DNA of 64,000 nt. Origin: Ulota crispa. Taxonomy: Eukaryota > Streptophyta > Bryopsida > Orthotrichales > Orthotrichaceae. Positions 46,201 through 58,668 of this stretch are shown in pieces. Numbering within the stretch: the stretch's first letter is position 1; every line of letters starts with the position of its first letter. The stretch is taken from NCBI GenBank assembly GCA_963920765.1, contig OY987249.1:4311230-4375229 (forward strand). The letters are read 5' to 3'. Both the position numbers and the translations under genes were made by a program. Under the pieces are notes generated by a model. That model searched no databases, was not told the origin of the DNA, and saw only the letters and a list, made by a program, of their open reading frames with translations.

Positions 46201-48221
46201 AAGAGCTCCGATCTTGTTTCATCCAAGCCCCAATATTATTACATCCCAACTTTGACCAACCTTTTATTATGGAAACGGATGCGTCTAACACTGCAACAGG
46301 GGCCATACTCTTCTAACATGAAGAGGATGGGCATATCCATCCCTGCGCTTATTGTAGCTCAAAGATGACAATAGCTAAACAAAATTATGATATATATGAT
46401 GAAGAATTACTTAGCATTGATCTAGCTTTCCAAGATTGACGGGTGTATCTTGAAGGATCTCTACACCAAATTTGAGTAATTTCAGATCATAAAAACCTTG
46501 AGCAATTCCTTACTACAAAGCAATTTAACCGCCGACAAGCCCGATGGTTAGAGTTACTTTCAGCTTTTGATTTTGTTATTCAACATAGACCAGGATCACC
46601 AAATGGAAGAATAGATATGCTCTCTAGGCGCACTGACATCCAAAAAGACATAGACAACAATTCTAAACCTTTATCACAACTAGCAATGTTGGAAACATGC
46701 AATATTGTTTGGAATGATGCAAAGATTCTTTAGTACGTAAGAGAAATAACTACAGAGGATAAAGATCTTCAATCACTATTAGCAATTTTGAACAAGGAGC
46801 CTGCATGGGTCCTAATAAACATTCGACGACGATTCTAAGACTACAAGTTCAAGGACAAAATACTCTATTACATGGATAAAATTATGGTTCCCAAAAATGA
46901 AAAAATACAACTCTAAATATTGAGGTCACGACATGATGGTCCTCTTGCAGGTCATTTAGGCCAAGCTAAAACACTAGATTTGGTAACATGAACTTTTTAT
47001 TGGCCGACATTACGTTGATATGTTCATCGGTACGTAGATGGCTGTGATTTATGCCAGAGATCAAAATCCACACGACACAGTTGATATGGTCTTCTACAAC
47101 CAATTCTGGCAATGGAAGCACCATGGAAACAAGTCACAACGGACTTTATTGTCAAATTGCCCAAGAGTGCAGGTTTTGACGCCATTATGGTAGTAGTAGA
47201 TAAAAACACAAAATTAGCCCACTTTATACCAACAAATGAAACAATTGATTATAAGGGCATGGCCACCCTATATCTTCATCATGTGTGGAAACACCACAAA
47301 ACGCCAAACGAAATATTTTCAGATCGAGGCTCGGTGTTTGTGTCAAAATTTATGCGAAGGTTATATGACCTCCTTTGGATTTGCCTTGCTCCTTCAATAG
47401 CATTTCACCCGCAATTGGATGGACAAACGGAGTGGGTCAATTAAACTTTGGAGCAAATTCTCCAAATTTTCACCATCCAACAACAAGATGACTGGTCAGA
47501 CCTCCTACCCATAACTGAATTTGCGTATAACAATTCTCTCCATTTAGCCATAGGGTGTCTGCCTTTTTACGCCATGTATGGGTACCACCCATCCTTATCT
47601 TTCACATCACCTACAAATTCTATAGTACCAGCAACTAAAAAAAGGATTTGTATTTTACAAGAAGTTCACGAAGAAATAAAGACTATCATTAAAATTGCAG
47701 AAGAGCAAGCAAAGAGACACTATGATCGGCATGTTCAACAACAACCTCATTTTCAAGTCGGTGACAAAGTACTTTTCAAACATGATCACATTTCTACAAC
47801 TGCACCTTCTAAAAAAATGGAGTCAAAGTTTTTGGGACCCTTTTCCATTACAAGTAAATTATTGGAGTTAGTATATCAACTACAACTCCCCAAAATGCTC
47901 CAAATTCACAATGTGTTTCATGTATCACTACTGGAATCATATCGTCAAAATACCATTTCCGCTTGTAAGCAGCTGCCTCCACCACCAATGGTGACGCTAG
48001 CAGGGGATATTGAATGGGGAGTTTGCAATATATTAGACTCTTGATTTAGTGGTCAAGGGAGAAAGCTTCAATACCTAGTTTCATGGCAAAGATATGGACA
48101 AGACCAGAAATCTTGGGAACCTGCAAAACATTTGTAGAACGCTCCCAAATCTGTCAAGAAGTTTCATCATCGACACCCTGATGCACCGGGACCACATAAT
48201 AGAACCACAAAGAGGGGGTAA

Positions 48222-48558
48222 TGTTATGACTCCGTCATACATCTGCACTACATAGTAGCAGTTACGGTGGTTAGCTTTTAGGACTCTTGTCATTCCTTAT
48301 AAATACTAGTGAGAGGGTTGTGTCTCTCACCTTGCATTCTGTTAATATCATGAACTATTGTAGACTCTTATTTTTCTTGCTTGCAATGTGATTCTTGAGT
48401 GAACTATTGAGGCTTCGTAATCTATTAACGTCACTCTTGGTATGGAAGGGGAACATTTGGAAAGAGGGAATTTTGCAGGTAGGATCATAGAGCAGTGATG
48501 CAAAAAGCTGGAAGGTGAGATCAAAGCATCGACATGCAATTCATGGCAAGTTCTGACA
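48222..48558 (+). repeat. 3' LTR of the chromovirus
   Basis: 337 bp, directly preceded by a purine-rich tract (AGAGGGGGTAA) and followed by AAATG, the diverged half of the target duplication. The flank then resumes repeat family G. Confidence 0.85.
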
Positions 48559-49620
48559 AAATGGTGTATTTTATGGCAAAAGCCAATCATACTCCTCTAT
48601 TCACTTGATCTCTTTACAAGTTGCAAGGGGACGCTTTATGGGAGACCTAGGATCACAGATAGGTGCCTACTACAAAAACTTTGAAAATTCATCAACAATT
48701 CAATAATGCTTCAAAAAATATGAAAAAAATTGGGTTACATTTAGCATCTATTTCTCTTTGACGGAAAATTAGGCAAAAAATCTTTCTGTCTTGAAAAGCC
48801 TACAAAAATCCGGAACAGCCCTTAAAATGACAGTTTTAGAGCGACTACATTACTTCCATGTCAAGGACATGATCTTATCCAAGCATTGTTCTTATGCAGG
48901 TTCATCTTAGCCAAGTACTAGTGTACTAGAAACAATATGGGGTGAGCTTTTATATTAATCACGGATCTACTCCATCTTTCTAAAATCCTTTTTTACCTTC
49001 AAATGGACTTCTAGGTGAAAAAATTCAAAACTTTCATTTGTGGAAAAGTTAGAATTTAGAACTTTAGATTTAAACGTCTTCAATTACTCTACCGGGATAA
49101 AAGTAGGTAAAAATTGGGACATGCACGGACTATGAGCACATTTTTTCCTATTTTCCTTAGATAGCATTTCCACTCTCAGAAGGAAAAGAGGAGAGTTGGA
49201 GAAAGATGGGGGTTGGTTGGATGTTTACCAAAAAAACTCACTTCCTAACTGTTTCCAACGTTTAACCAATACATGGCCACATGTCATATCGTAATGGGAT
49301 AGAACCAAGAAATAGACATTGTTAACTTTATATTATACAAATGCTAAGCAAGTAAAATGCATGGGGCAAAAGTGAAAAAGTTCGTATTCTCTTACAAATA
49401 AGGATAAAATTAAAAATCTATCCCTATTTTTGTGAATGGTCAATTCTATCTTCTTCCTTCCGCTAGACTAAATTGGGGTCTCTCAATCCAAATGTAAATT
49501 CAAAGTTCACAAATTCAATATGGCTGTGGTAAATTTCTAAACTCTTACATGTTTGCGTAGTGAAAAAGTCAAGTGCTTTTTCATTGTGGCCCACAAACAC
49601 TTATGGGTAATACACCAAGC
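48559..49620 (+). other. Repeat family G, right part, then gene-free DNA
   Basis: 48570-48730 continues family G (GCAAGGGGACGCTTTATGGG, GAAAATTCATCAACAATTC) as in 62205-62345. Beyond ~48780 I see no gene and no repeat I can name. Confidence 0.5.
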
Positions 49621-50558
49621 TTAGCCTCTAAAGGACCGTTGTCCCTTCAAGGGACAGGTTGGACTTTGGGCATGTACTTATGGCTAAATTACTTTGTGTG
49701 ATTTTTTGAAACTTTTATTGGAGGTGGGGATTCAAAGATTTACATGGGCATCTAATTTCTTCTTCATTCTGACATTTGATGAAGAAGATATGCATGAATT
49801 TCAAAAAATTTGGGGAGGATTGCCCGTCCAGGCAACCCAAAAACTTCTTTAAAAATTACTTTTTTTAAAATTAAAATTTGAAATTGGTTCTTTAGATTTT
49901 TTTATAGGTGAGAAGCTTTGAATCATTCAATTTCAATCAATGAGATGAAAGTTATGAGGAGTTTTTGTTTGCTGGCAGTTATGGATTCTCTACTCTAAAA
50001 TAAATTTTGAAGTCCTTTATTTTACTCAATTTTCAATATTTTGGAAAAAAAATTAAATAAAAGGAAGTATTTTGTTTATCAAAACACTACCACCATTGGG
50101 ATTTGCATTTTTCATTTTTGTATTTAAATTCTTAACAATTTAGTGTTTTGACTCATTCTCTACTTCTTTTTACTTACAATTTTTTCCCATGTGTTGTATA
50201 GTTCCAATTGATTTGAAAATTCTCCCACACATACCTAACTTGATCTCCTATAGGGAAAAAATAAAGCACAATTTTGGATAGAGCAATAGTTTTGATTTAG
50301 GGGCAATCAAAGGCTTCTAAAATTTTTGGGCAGCATGGAAAACAACTTTTTTTTCACTTTAGATGTAAATATCTCACTCCTCATCATTTGGAATGAGCTA
50401 GTTTTTTTCCCTCAAGTACCTCTTCTAGTCTAGGGCAAGATCCTGTGGTTGGATTTCCCAAAAACAAATCATAAAATCCCTTTTTTAAAAACCTTCTAGA
50501 AGTGGCAAATTTTTGTGATTTTGGCAAAAAAAAAGGAGCTTGGTCCTTTAGGAGTTAA
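49621..50558 (+). mobile_element. TTAA-type element, family A1b
   Basis: The left end TTAGCCTCTAAAGGACC (decayed TTAA) is followed by the palindrome TGTCCCT-TCA-AGGGACA; the right end is CCTTTAGGAGTTAA. The middle module (about 49980-50220) is shared with 6267-7188 and 56380-56620. Confidence 0.78.
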
Positions 50559-50578
50559 AGTGTATATCCTCGTGTGTT

Positions 50579-50830
50579 CTTCAACCCCTACATGTCTAAA
50601 AGTGCCTTTGCAATCAATACAATAGTTTGTACAAGTTATATTTTTGTGTTTCATATGGATGTACACCTTTACTACATTTGAGATTATGAGATCAACAAAG
50701 AAGTTGGAATATGGATCAATACAATTCTAGTGAGGTATTTGATGAGATCCCAAATTAAAACTTCATGGTGGTAGCAAAGACCAATTATATGGTAAAGTAT
50801 CTATCATCCCCATGGGATGTTTAGGGGTGT
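50579..50830 (+). mobile_element. TTAA-type element, family J, copy 2
   Basis: The decayed ends TTCAACCCCTACATG and CATGGGATGTTTAGGGG surround an interior that matches 42148-42389. It lies 20 bp after the A1b element. Confidence 0.6.
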
Positions 50831-51547
50831 TTTTCTTTCTTCTTTTTTATGAAGAATAGTGCCTCAAGTGAATTTCATCTTGATGCTTTCTCTAGAAACT
50901 TGGTGTTTTTAAGGCGTCCTTCCATGTGAGGGGGGTGTCTGGTGGAGCTCACTGATAATTGGTTGAATGGGATTCCAAAATAACCAGGATTCTCATTAGA
51001 CCAATTATCGGTGAGCTTCAATGAGCTTCATTGGCCACCAGTTCCACATGAAAATTACTTCAATGACACAATGGCTTGGTAGCTTACCATGGTCTATGGT
51101 TTGCTTTGGAATACTACCCTTTATCAAAGTCCGGGAAGAACCGGTATTTAGTGTACTATTAGGCAAGGTTTTGTTTTTGTTTTTGTCAAGGTAGACCAAC
51201 TGGCATCTTAGAATGCATGCAAGTAAAGAAAATTTGACTAAAATTAGAATAAATGAATGATTTGTGCTCGTTCATCCAATAAGCTTACTTGCATAAACTA
51301 CTTTCATCCAAAATCTGACAAACATGGTGTTGGAGTAAGGAGGAATGTGGCAATTTCATCTACTTTTCTACACAAATTTCTTTAGTGTATTGATCGCCTG
51401 AGCCGATCTGAGGTAAGATTTGGGCAAATATTCTCCAGAAAAAAGAACCCTGTGAGAGACAGTGTTAACCGGCTGAAATTTTAAAATAACCACTTGATGG
51501 TTGAAACCACCGGACAAAAGTCAGCTCTGATCTTTCAAAAATCAATA
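50831..51547. other. Gene-free stretch with repeat family H copy 2
   Basis: 51160-51440 matches 24990-25310 in inverted orientation (see that entry). Nothing else is recognised. Confidence 0.45.
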
Positions 51548-51647
51548 CTCCCTCTGTCCCATTGTAAAGCTCCAAGAAACTTCTTAATGAGGGATTAACA
51601 GTCTTTTTAATCATTATGCTAGTGACAAATGTATTCTAGAATCAATA

Positions 51648-51959
51648 GGTATGTACACCCATAAGCGTCAAATTAAGGGTTTTGAACATGATGAGTATCA
51701 ATAAACAGTTAGCAAATTATAAGATCCTGTTAGGAACAAAAAAATAATGATTTTGCACTTTTGAATGTATTATTTTGATATTGTGAGAATAAGTTGTGAA
51801 TTTTTAAAGAGCAAACTGCAATTGCACCCATAACTACTTTCAAGATTTCATCTTGACATGTTGTACATCCTTGTCATTACATCTATTCACTTCAACATAT
51901 TTTCCAAGATTTCAGAGGTGGCAGTAATGGGGACAGTGGTGCTTATGGGTGTACATACC
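51648..51959. mobile_element. 312-bp element with perfect 19-bp terminal inverted repeats
   Basis: Begins GGTATGTACACCCATAAGC and ends with the exact complement. It is absent from the sibling MITE at 20989-21417, so it is an insertion. The target duplication is ambiguous, perhaps TA or TTA. The interior is not inverted and encodes nothing. Confidence 0.75.
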
Positions 51960-52229
51960 TTACCACCTACCAATATTTGCAAAATTTCAAGTTTTTATGC
52001 TGCCGATTAGACACCTAAATTCCATGTAAAAAGTACCATGTTTGTGCATTGTTTGTGAAGGTTGCCGGCTCCTCATTCTTTTAGTTTTTGTACTAATGAC
52101 ACATGTGTTCTAGAATCAATATACCATCTATCAAATTTGTGCAAAATCTCTAGTTTTGATGTTGCCGTTTGGGCACCCAAAGTTCATGCAAAAAGTACCA
52201 TATTTATACATGGTGCTAGCTCCTCATTA

Positions 52230-53161
52230 TTAACCCCTAAATCCCTGAGTGTCCCCTTTGGGGACAAATGGGATTTTGGGCAAGTACCTACAACCTCAAT
52301 TTTTGTCTTGATTTTTTGAAACGTTTTTCGAAGATAGGAAAACACATTAGCTTTTGGGGAGTATAATTTTTATTCCAATCAATGCCCAAAAGCAAAAGTT
52401 ATGCCTAGATAAGCAAAAAATTTACGCAAATTGGGCAACAAAAAAAATTACAAAACCTTGATTTTTTTTAATTTTAATTTTTTTTTTCATAGGTTATAGT
52501 TTTGTCTACAATCTGAAGCTTTGATTCATTCCATTTGAACTAGTAATGAGAAAGTTATGGACAATCTTGTTTTTTGGGCACCTCAAGCATCTGCTTGAAA
52601 AAATAACTTATAAACTTCATTTTTGAATGCAAGTTTAACAATTTTTCAAAAAAATTGTTGGAGAGGGTGAAGTTTGTTTGCTAGAACTATCTCACCATTG
52701 GGATTATTGAGTTTCAATTCTTTTGCAAGGTTATTAACAATTTAAGTTTTTGTTCAATCTCATACCTTCTTCTACCTAATGTTCTTTTTAAGAATGAAAA
52801 TTAAGTATTTTTTGTTTTGATTTTTTTCCAAAGATTCTCAACTCAATTTCCCATCATACAAAAATAAACCTCAAAACTCTGTGGTGCAAAAGTTTTAAGT
52901 TAAAAAAGTTCAAAGTCAAATAGTCTAATCACGCACGGTGCAAAAAAGTTTGTTTTTTACACTTTAAATGCAAATATCTTGCAAACTAAGCGGTCAAAGT
53001 TTTTGAATTTTTGTTTCCACATTCTTATACTAGTCTAGTATAAGATCCTACAGTTAGATATGCAAACCAACCAATTTTCAACCTTTTATACTCTTTGCAA
53101 TAGAAATGGAAATTTTGAGTGTCTTTTGACAAAATAAAGACTCCAAGGATTTAGGGGTTAA
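52230..53161 (+). mobile_element. TTAA-type element, family A2, nested in a Stowaway MITE
   Basis: Starts TTAACCCCTAAATCCC and ends GGATTTAGGGGTTAA, with the palindrome TGTCCCC-TTT-GGGGACA inside the left end. It matches 4371-5294 over its full length. The sibling MITE at 21200 shows the near-empty site TCATTATTGATG where this copy has TCATTA-TTAA ... TTAA-TGATG. Confidence 0.82.
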
Positions 53162-53371
53162 TGATGTAAAGATAAGTAGCAACAATAGTACCTCATATGG
53201 GCAAGGCCAAGCTTGTTAGGAGAGAAATGTTCTTTAATTGCTTAACTTGCCTCAATAAAATCATTGAACATGACAAACACTTTCTCAACAATTGAAATTA
53301 ACAAAAGGGAGCTTTTTAGTGGGACAAGAACTATGCCTAATTTGGAGCTCTATATTGGGACAGAGGGAGTA

Positions 53372-54529
53372 ATTATTATTTACTACACTATAGAAAAGAT
53401 CCGGTGCATGCCCGTGAAAAACCGGTTGAGTATGAGAAATGCTGGATTGTAGCCGGTGACGGTAAAAGTACCTTCTCCCCGAACTGTGTCAGACTGTCCC
53501 TTATATTTCAAAATCTAATGTAGGGATCCGCAAAAGTCGCTCGCTCTGACTTTCTTCCTCAGAAGCTATGTTCGAGGACGGAGAACCAGCAATCAATAGT
53601 GGATTTTGAACAGGTGTAAATAAAATAAAACAACAAAATGGTTGCACTTTGAAATAACTGTACTCAATAAAAAAACCATTCAAAAAAAACCTAAAAAGTA
53701 TCAAACGCTAACTTACACAGAATTGTCATTTGTCAGGCGAGTCAGGCGTATTCGTTTCAGGAAAGCGATCTCGCAAAGATTCACTGGTTTGGCTGAAGAA
53801 TCGTCTGATCCTAAGATGCCATGTTCTTCGGAGGAGGAGGTGCCATCGTCATGCTCGCCTATTACTGTAGGCTGGGCTGGGGCTAAGGTGGGCATACCCA
53901 TACCCGCCTATTTAAGGGTTTTAGGGTATGTGGAGGGTTCAATGTACGTGAGATTTTTTAAAATTCGGTTAGCCTTTTGCTGAAGTGCTAGGAAATGAAA
54001 ATTTTGCAAAAAGTTGAACGGTCATTTTTTTAATATAAAATTGCAAAGTCTCAGTCCTTAGGTTCCTAAGACTGTGTGTAGGGTCACATGAACTGGGACT
54101 AAACTGTCTCTAAGGTCGTGTAAACCATAACGCATGCTGGAGCGGTATTGGACCAATGCTGGGTCACAGGTAACCCTATTCCGCTCGTTTGAGAGTTCGA
54201 GCATCGTTGGAGCATTGTTGGAGCAGTTTCTAAGGTCAATCCTCTGTGTCCCATCTCCAGGCAGTAAAAGCACTTGTCTCACATGATTCTAATCTTCTTT
54301 TCATTACTGCCCTCCGGCTCTTGCAAAGGGCGCGTGGCCAATATCCAAAATGGCCTACTCACATTGTAGAGGGTGCACAGCCAACACCCAAAACCGCCTG
54401 CTCACATTCAAAATCCAACTTCCTAAACCCATAATACCGCTTATTCTGATTGCCTCTTGTTTTGAAGTTCACATTGAGCGGTCCAAGAGCATTTTGTAGA
54501 GTGCGGGATTGGGTGGTGGGCGATTGTGG
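53372..54529. other. Gene-free stretch, locally GC-richer
   Basis: Frames on both strands at 53500-53980 are gene-like in composition (Glu/Ser-rich) but have no recognisable domain and may be a relic. I see no splice pattern that joins them into a gene. Confidence 0.3.
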
Positions 54530-54925
54530 GTATGCCCGCCATAGATGGCATGCCTTTTGGCTAGGGCCCATGTCTGACACCCTGCCTAGTCCCTGCCCAA
54601 ACCATCTTCTCTCTCCTCTTGAACTCTAAGCTTTAACCTTCACTTTTTGAAACTTGCGTTTGAGCCCCTTCACTTGCTATTGTGCTCCTTGAAACTTGGT
54701 TTGTAACTGGTTCTTTCATTGGTGTGCTCATGAACTAGTTACTAACCAAGTTTCAAGAAACACAATAGCAAGTGAAGGGGCTCAAACGCAAATTTCAAAA
54801 AGTGAAGATTAGAGTTCAGAGTTCAAGAGAGAGAAAATGGTTCGAGCAAGGGCTGGGCAGGGTGTTAGACGCGGGCCCTAGCCAAAACGGCATGCACTCT
54901 GGCTCTAGCCATTACGGTATCAAGA
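54530..54925. repeat. Foldback repeat, ~395 bp
   Basis: Left arm ~54545-54710 and right arm ~54735-54910 are inverted copies (TTTGGCTAGGGCC; GAGCCCCTTCACTTGCTATTG and its complement; GAAACTTGGTT), with about 90% pairing by eye and a ~25-base loop. Probably a MITE; no clear target duplication. Confidence 0.7.
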
Positions 54926-56239
54926 TTTTTGCATCCTCTGATTTTTCGGCACAAACTTCAGCATAAATTAGGGTTTTGTCATCTCCATTCTTTCAACTTT
55001 GTTGGTCTTTTGATAAACAAGAGTTGGTCATTGCACAAGGCTAGTTCAATACAAGGACAATAATATAAGGACATGGTTGTAAATAATCTGTCAATTGGAT
55101 GTTGATTAATTGTAACTTTTGTGCAAAATATTGTTGAATTTTCACTTGAATTTAGAAGTAAATTTTTCCATTGAAAATCCAATTTTATTAGTCATGGATG
55201 TAAAAAGAGTTTTTGTTGGTACTAGGTGGGTTTTACACTAATTTCTAACTTTTCAAAAGAATATCTTTATCATACTCTCTCTTTTTTGGGCATTGCATTA
55301 GGGTTGCCGTTCATGTTGTTTAGGAATAGAAGAGATAATATGGACATGGAAAATCAAATAATACTTCACCAACAACAAAGGTCTAAATTTGTGTAGAAAG
55401 AACATCAAACTCAAGAATTTGTTGTGTTTTCATATGCAATAGACTAGATGACTGAGCGTCTTAAATTCCTTTTATAAAGGCTAAATTTTGTTGTACTTTC
55501 CAAAAAATAATACCTCAATCCTAAAAATTGATTTGATGCAACTTCACTAGTAGTTGGAAATACTTGAACATCTACTTCATGACAGAAATGCATCGAAGCA
55601 ATATTGAAATAGAGTGTCAATGCTTTTTGTAGTGAATGAATAAAGACCCACTTCAATACATACACAACATCATTTTTCTAATGCTAGTTAGTCTAACGTT
55701 GGTCCATTGCATTTCTATCACCAATTAAATTTGATTTTGATGTTATATTTTTTTTATACAGACATGCATACAAGCTGCTTATTATCTAAATATAAACTAA
55801 TTGCAAATTCAACAAAGGTTAATATGATGTGTTGTGTGCATCTTACTCATATTTATAATCTTTGACTTACAAAAAAAAAAACCATATTGAGGTTGCAATA
55901 AGGTCACTTTATAAAGAATTCTTAAAACAAAATATTCAAGCAATTCACGTAAATCAAATGGACAAAATTAGATGTTTTTAAGAGAAGAATAACTAAAAAG
56001 ACTGTTCCTTGTTGTTCTAGGGTTAATTAACATCAACACTGTTACAAGTGGTGTTACATTTGTATTCCTCTTGAACTATGTTAAAAGCTTTTCAATCTGT
56101 GTTTGGTCATTATGATCCAATCCAAGGGATTCCTTGAGCACAATTTATGGGTTGGAGTAGTGCACCGAGAGTGGTTTCCACCCTTTTGTATCAGCTCCAC
56201 TTGTATTGCTTCTTTCACTTGGTGTGCAGTTTGGGCGGA
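54926..56239. other. Gene-free AT-rich stretch
   Basis: No gene or named repeat is seen. A 12-base A run lies near 55869. Confidence 0.4.
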
Positions 56240-57464
56240 TTAGATTTTTTTTTTTTTTTCAGAAACCAAAAACTTGAAATAAGTTCAAGAGATTTATGTG
56301 TATGTGGAAAGTTTCGGATCATTCCATTTTGGTCATTGAGGTGAAAAATATAAGGAGTTTTTGTTTGCAGGAATGTAGTTATGGATTCTCTACTCTACAA
56401 TAAATTTTGAAGTACTTTATTTTACTCAATTTTTAATATTTTGGAAAAAAAAAAATTAAAGGATAGAAATTTTTTATTACAACATTTTAACTGTTGGGAT
56501 TGTCATTTTTCGTTTCCATAATTAAATTCTTGTCAATTTAGTGTTTTGAATCATTCTCCACTTCTATTCACTTACTATTTTTTCCCCATGTGTCTTACAA
56601 TTCCAAATGATTTGAAACTTTTTAAGATGTATCTTACTTAGGTGGAATAAGGAGTCTAAAGGAGCACCACCCACACGACCTTTTTTCCTTAGGAATTTTG
56701 CTTTCAAAAGGGTAGATTCCCAATTTTTCACATGACCCAAAACAACGTTTCTAAATATTCAAACCATTTTGTCTTTCAATCCGGGCAGTGGCAAATTTTG
56801 AAAAAATTCCACATCTTCCAAAACTATTCTATGCTATGGTTACATATGCATAAAAATAGGGTCTTGATATTGCCACCTCCCTTTTTGATACTGCCACCCC
56901 CTTTATTTACAACATTATTCAATTCTTAATTGTTTTGGGGACAATTTTTTTACATTTAGAATTAAATATGTATCAAACCAAGTGATTTTTTGTTGGTGTT
57001 TTTCAAAATGATAAACTACAATTAAAGTTTTTGATAAAGAAAAACAAGATTCTATCATCTTTTCTTATCAAAAAATTTGATTGCAATTTATCATTTTGAT
57101 AAACACCAACAAAAAATCACTTAGTTTGATACACATTTAATTCTCAATTTTAAAAAAATGTCCCCAAAAACCACCAAAAATTGAACAATGATGTAAAAGA
57201 GGGGGGTTAGTAGTATCAAAAAGGGGGGTGACAGTATCAAAAAGGGAGGTGGCAGTATCAAAAAAGGGGGTGACAATATCAAAAAGAGGGGTGACAGTAT
57301 CAAAAAGTGGGATGATAGTATCAAGAACCTAAAATTATGCATAAAAATGTTTTTGTTTTCAAATTTGGTCGATTCTCTAATAAAAATTTAAAATAAAATT
57401 AAAAAAAAACAGTTTTGGAGAGTTTTTGGTGAAATCGCAGCTTTGATCCTCTAGAGGTTAATAC
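56240..57464 (+). mobile_element. Interrupted TTAA-type element, family A1b
   Basis: 56260-56640 matches the A1b copies (GGATTCTCTACTCTA, TTTATTTTACTCAATTTT, TTTAGTGTTTTGA). The sequence resumes after 57330 and ends TCCTCTAGAGGTTAA at 57464. The left end is not clear. A foldback element interrupts it, and a 52-bp triplication covers its right terminus. Confidence 0.55.
56859..57330. mobile_element. Foldback element with a GATACTGCCACCCCC tandem array
   Basis: The termini TCTTGATATTGCC and GGGATGATAGTATCAAGA are inverted. The arms pair around AAGTGATTTTTTGTTGGTG and its complement. On the right arm the unit AGTATCAAAAAGGGGGGTGAC recurs about six times, and about twice inverted on the left, so the end itself has been tandemly multiplied. 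Inserted in the A1b element. Confidence 0.7.
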
Positions 57465-57599
57465 TATACTACACCCAAGGTTGTAGATGCAGCTTTGATC
57501 CTCTAGAGGTTAATACTATACTACACCCAAGGTTGTAGATGCAGCTTTGATCCTCTAGAGGTTAATACTATACTACACCCAAGGTTGTAGATGCAGCTT
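57437..57599 (+). repeat. Exact 52-bp minisatellite, three copies, across a transposon end
   Basis: Units at 57437-57488, 57489-57540 and 57541-57592 are identical, and a fourth begins (GCAGCTT). Each unit contains the element terminus CCTCTAGAGGTTAA plus ~27 bases of flank, so transposon end and flank were multiplied together. Confidence 0.95.
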
Positions 57600-57841
57600 A
57601 TGCTGTGTTCTATAGGATTTTTGTTCTGTTGCAAGGTTAGGATTGAAGGTTAGGAGTTGTTTTGGCTGCAGTTATGATTTGGAGCTCCCTTTCACAAATA
57701 AGAACAAAAGCTTGACAAGAGGGTAATTAGACTAATTTGCATAAACACTCCAAATCCAATTATAACTTATTTATTTGAAGACTTTGCAAACTGGATTGTG
57801 AACATTTGTTATCCAAAAGGCCGGTGACTTCAAAGATCAGC

Positions 57842-58492
57842 TTAACCTCTAAATGCCCAAGCGACCTGATTTGGGTCGCAACATAACTTTGAAGATGAAT
57901 AAAACCTTATCAAATCACTATTTTCAATATTTTTTTTTCCCAATATAAGTTGGTTTGAAGTCTACTCAATATCAAAAATCTGATTTTGAAAATGAAAATT
58001 GATGATTTTTCTATTCAAGAATTTGTACAAGGGTATCCACTGCAATCTTGAGTTTTCTAGTGTTGGAAGATCTTGAAAATGAGCCTCAAGTACATTAGAG
58101 CTTGGAGAAAAAATCACATTAGAAATCCATTTAAAAAATATATAAGTGTAGATTTTGAAAACCGTAAATTGATTATAAATAAACATATAATGACCTTAAA
58201 CCTCATACATTTTTGGTAACCAACTTTTTAGATTTGACATGTGAAACGAGGATTTAAAACTTCAAGTCACTTTTGCAATTTTAACACCCTCATGTTCAAA
58301 CATTATAATCTTTCAAACTATAAGTGATATTGTTGTGTTTTCTTTTCCCATGTAATTTCTAACATGTTCAATCTTAATTTGTACGGTTACAATTGAAAAA
58401 AACTTAATGAATTTTTTGAAAAGATTGGTTGATTGTTCTATTTTATGAAAATTCCAAGAAGCTCAGATAGGGCTTGGGCATTTAGAGGTTAA
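57842..58492 (+). mobile_element. TTAA-type element, family B
   Basis: TTAACCTCTAAATGCCC ... GGGCATTTAGAGGTTAA, 651 bp, with the palindrome GCGACC-TGATTT-GGGTCGC inside the left end. It matches 22367-23005 over its full length and 1-123 at its right end. The mirrored C-to-T change in both termini (CCTCT, AGAGG) is noteworthy. Confidence 0.82.
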
Positions 58493-58668
58493 GTGGAGGG
58501 TGGGAGCCAAGTTCAAGACTAGGCACGCCAAGAACCAGGCAGCCCTTTGTCATGCACATCAATGACAAATGTCTAACTTTGACTGTGAACAAATCCAATG
58601 AAAATTAGATAAAACAATAACATTGAAACAAACAGGACAAAAAGTACATCTTGGATGTCTCTAAAAAA
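58493..58668. other. Short gene-free spacer
   Basis: Nothing recognised. Confidence 0.4.

Larger units (their letters stand above)
42906..48558 (+). mobile_element. Ty3/gypsy chromovirus fossil with both LTRs
   Basis: A 5.65-kb LTR retrotransposon. LTRs at 42906-43241 and 48222-48558 run from TGTTATGACT to GTTCTGACA. The 5-bp target duplication is AAAAG on the left and AAATG on the right. A purine-rich tract abuts the right LTR. Order of parts: gag-like region (about 43600-44350) ending in a CCHC zinc knuckle, protease (about 44450-44700, DSGAT), reverse transcriptase (about 45480-46070), RNase H (about 46100-46720), integrase (about 46900-47950, TDFIVKLPKS), and a chromodomain-like C-terminus (about 48050-48180, YLVSWQRYG, SWEPAKHL). 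PR-RT-RH-IN order with a chromodomain makes it a chromovirus. It is broken in roughly ten or more places and cannot be active. The LTRs differ at ~7-8% of sites, mostly transitions, so it is of moderate age. Confidence 0.92.
51548..53369. mobile_element. Stowaway-like MITE, family K, copy 1, with two nested insertions
   Basis: Ends CTCCCTCTGTCCCA and TGGGACAGAGGGAG, each flanked by TA (51546-51547 and 53370-53371); these are classic Stowaway termini. It matches 20989-21417 inverted. It is enlarged by a 312-bp element (51648-51959), by a TTAA element of family A2 (52230-53161), and by a partial internal duplication (the block TGACACATGTGTTCTAGAATC occurs twice). Confidence 0.82.
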
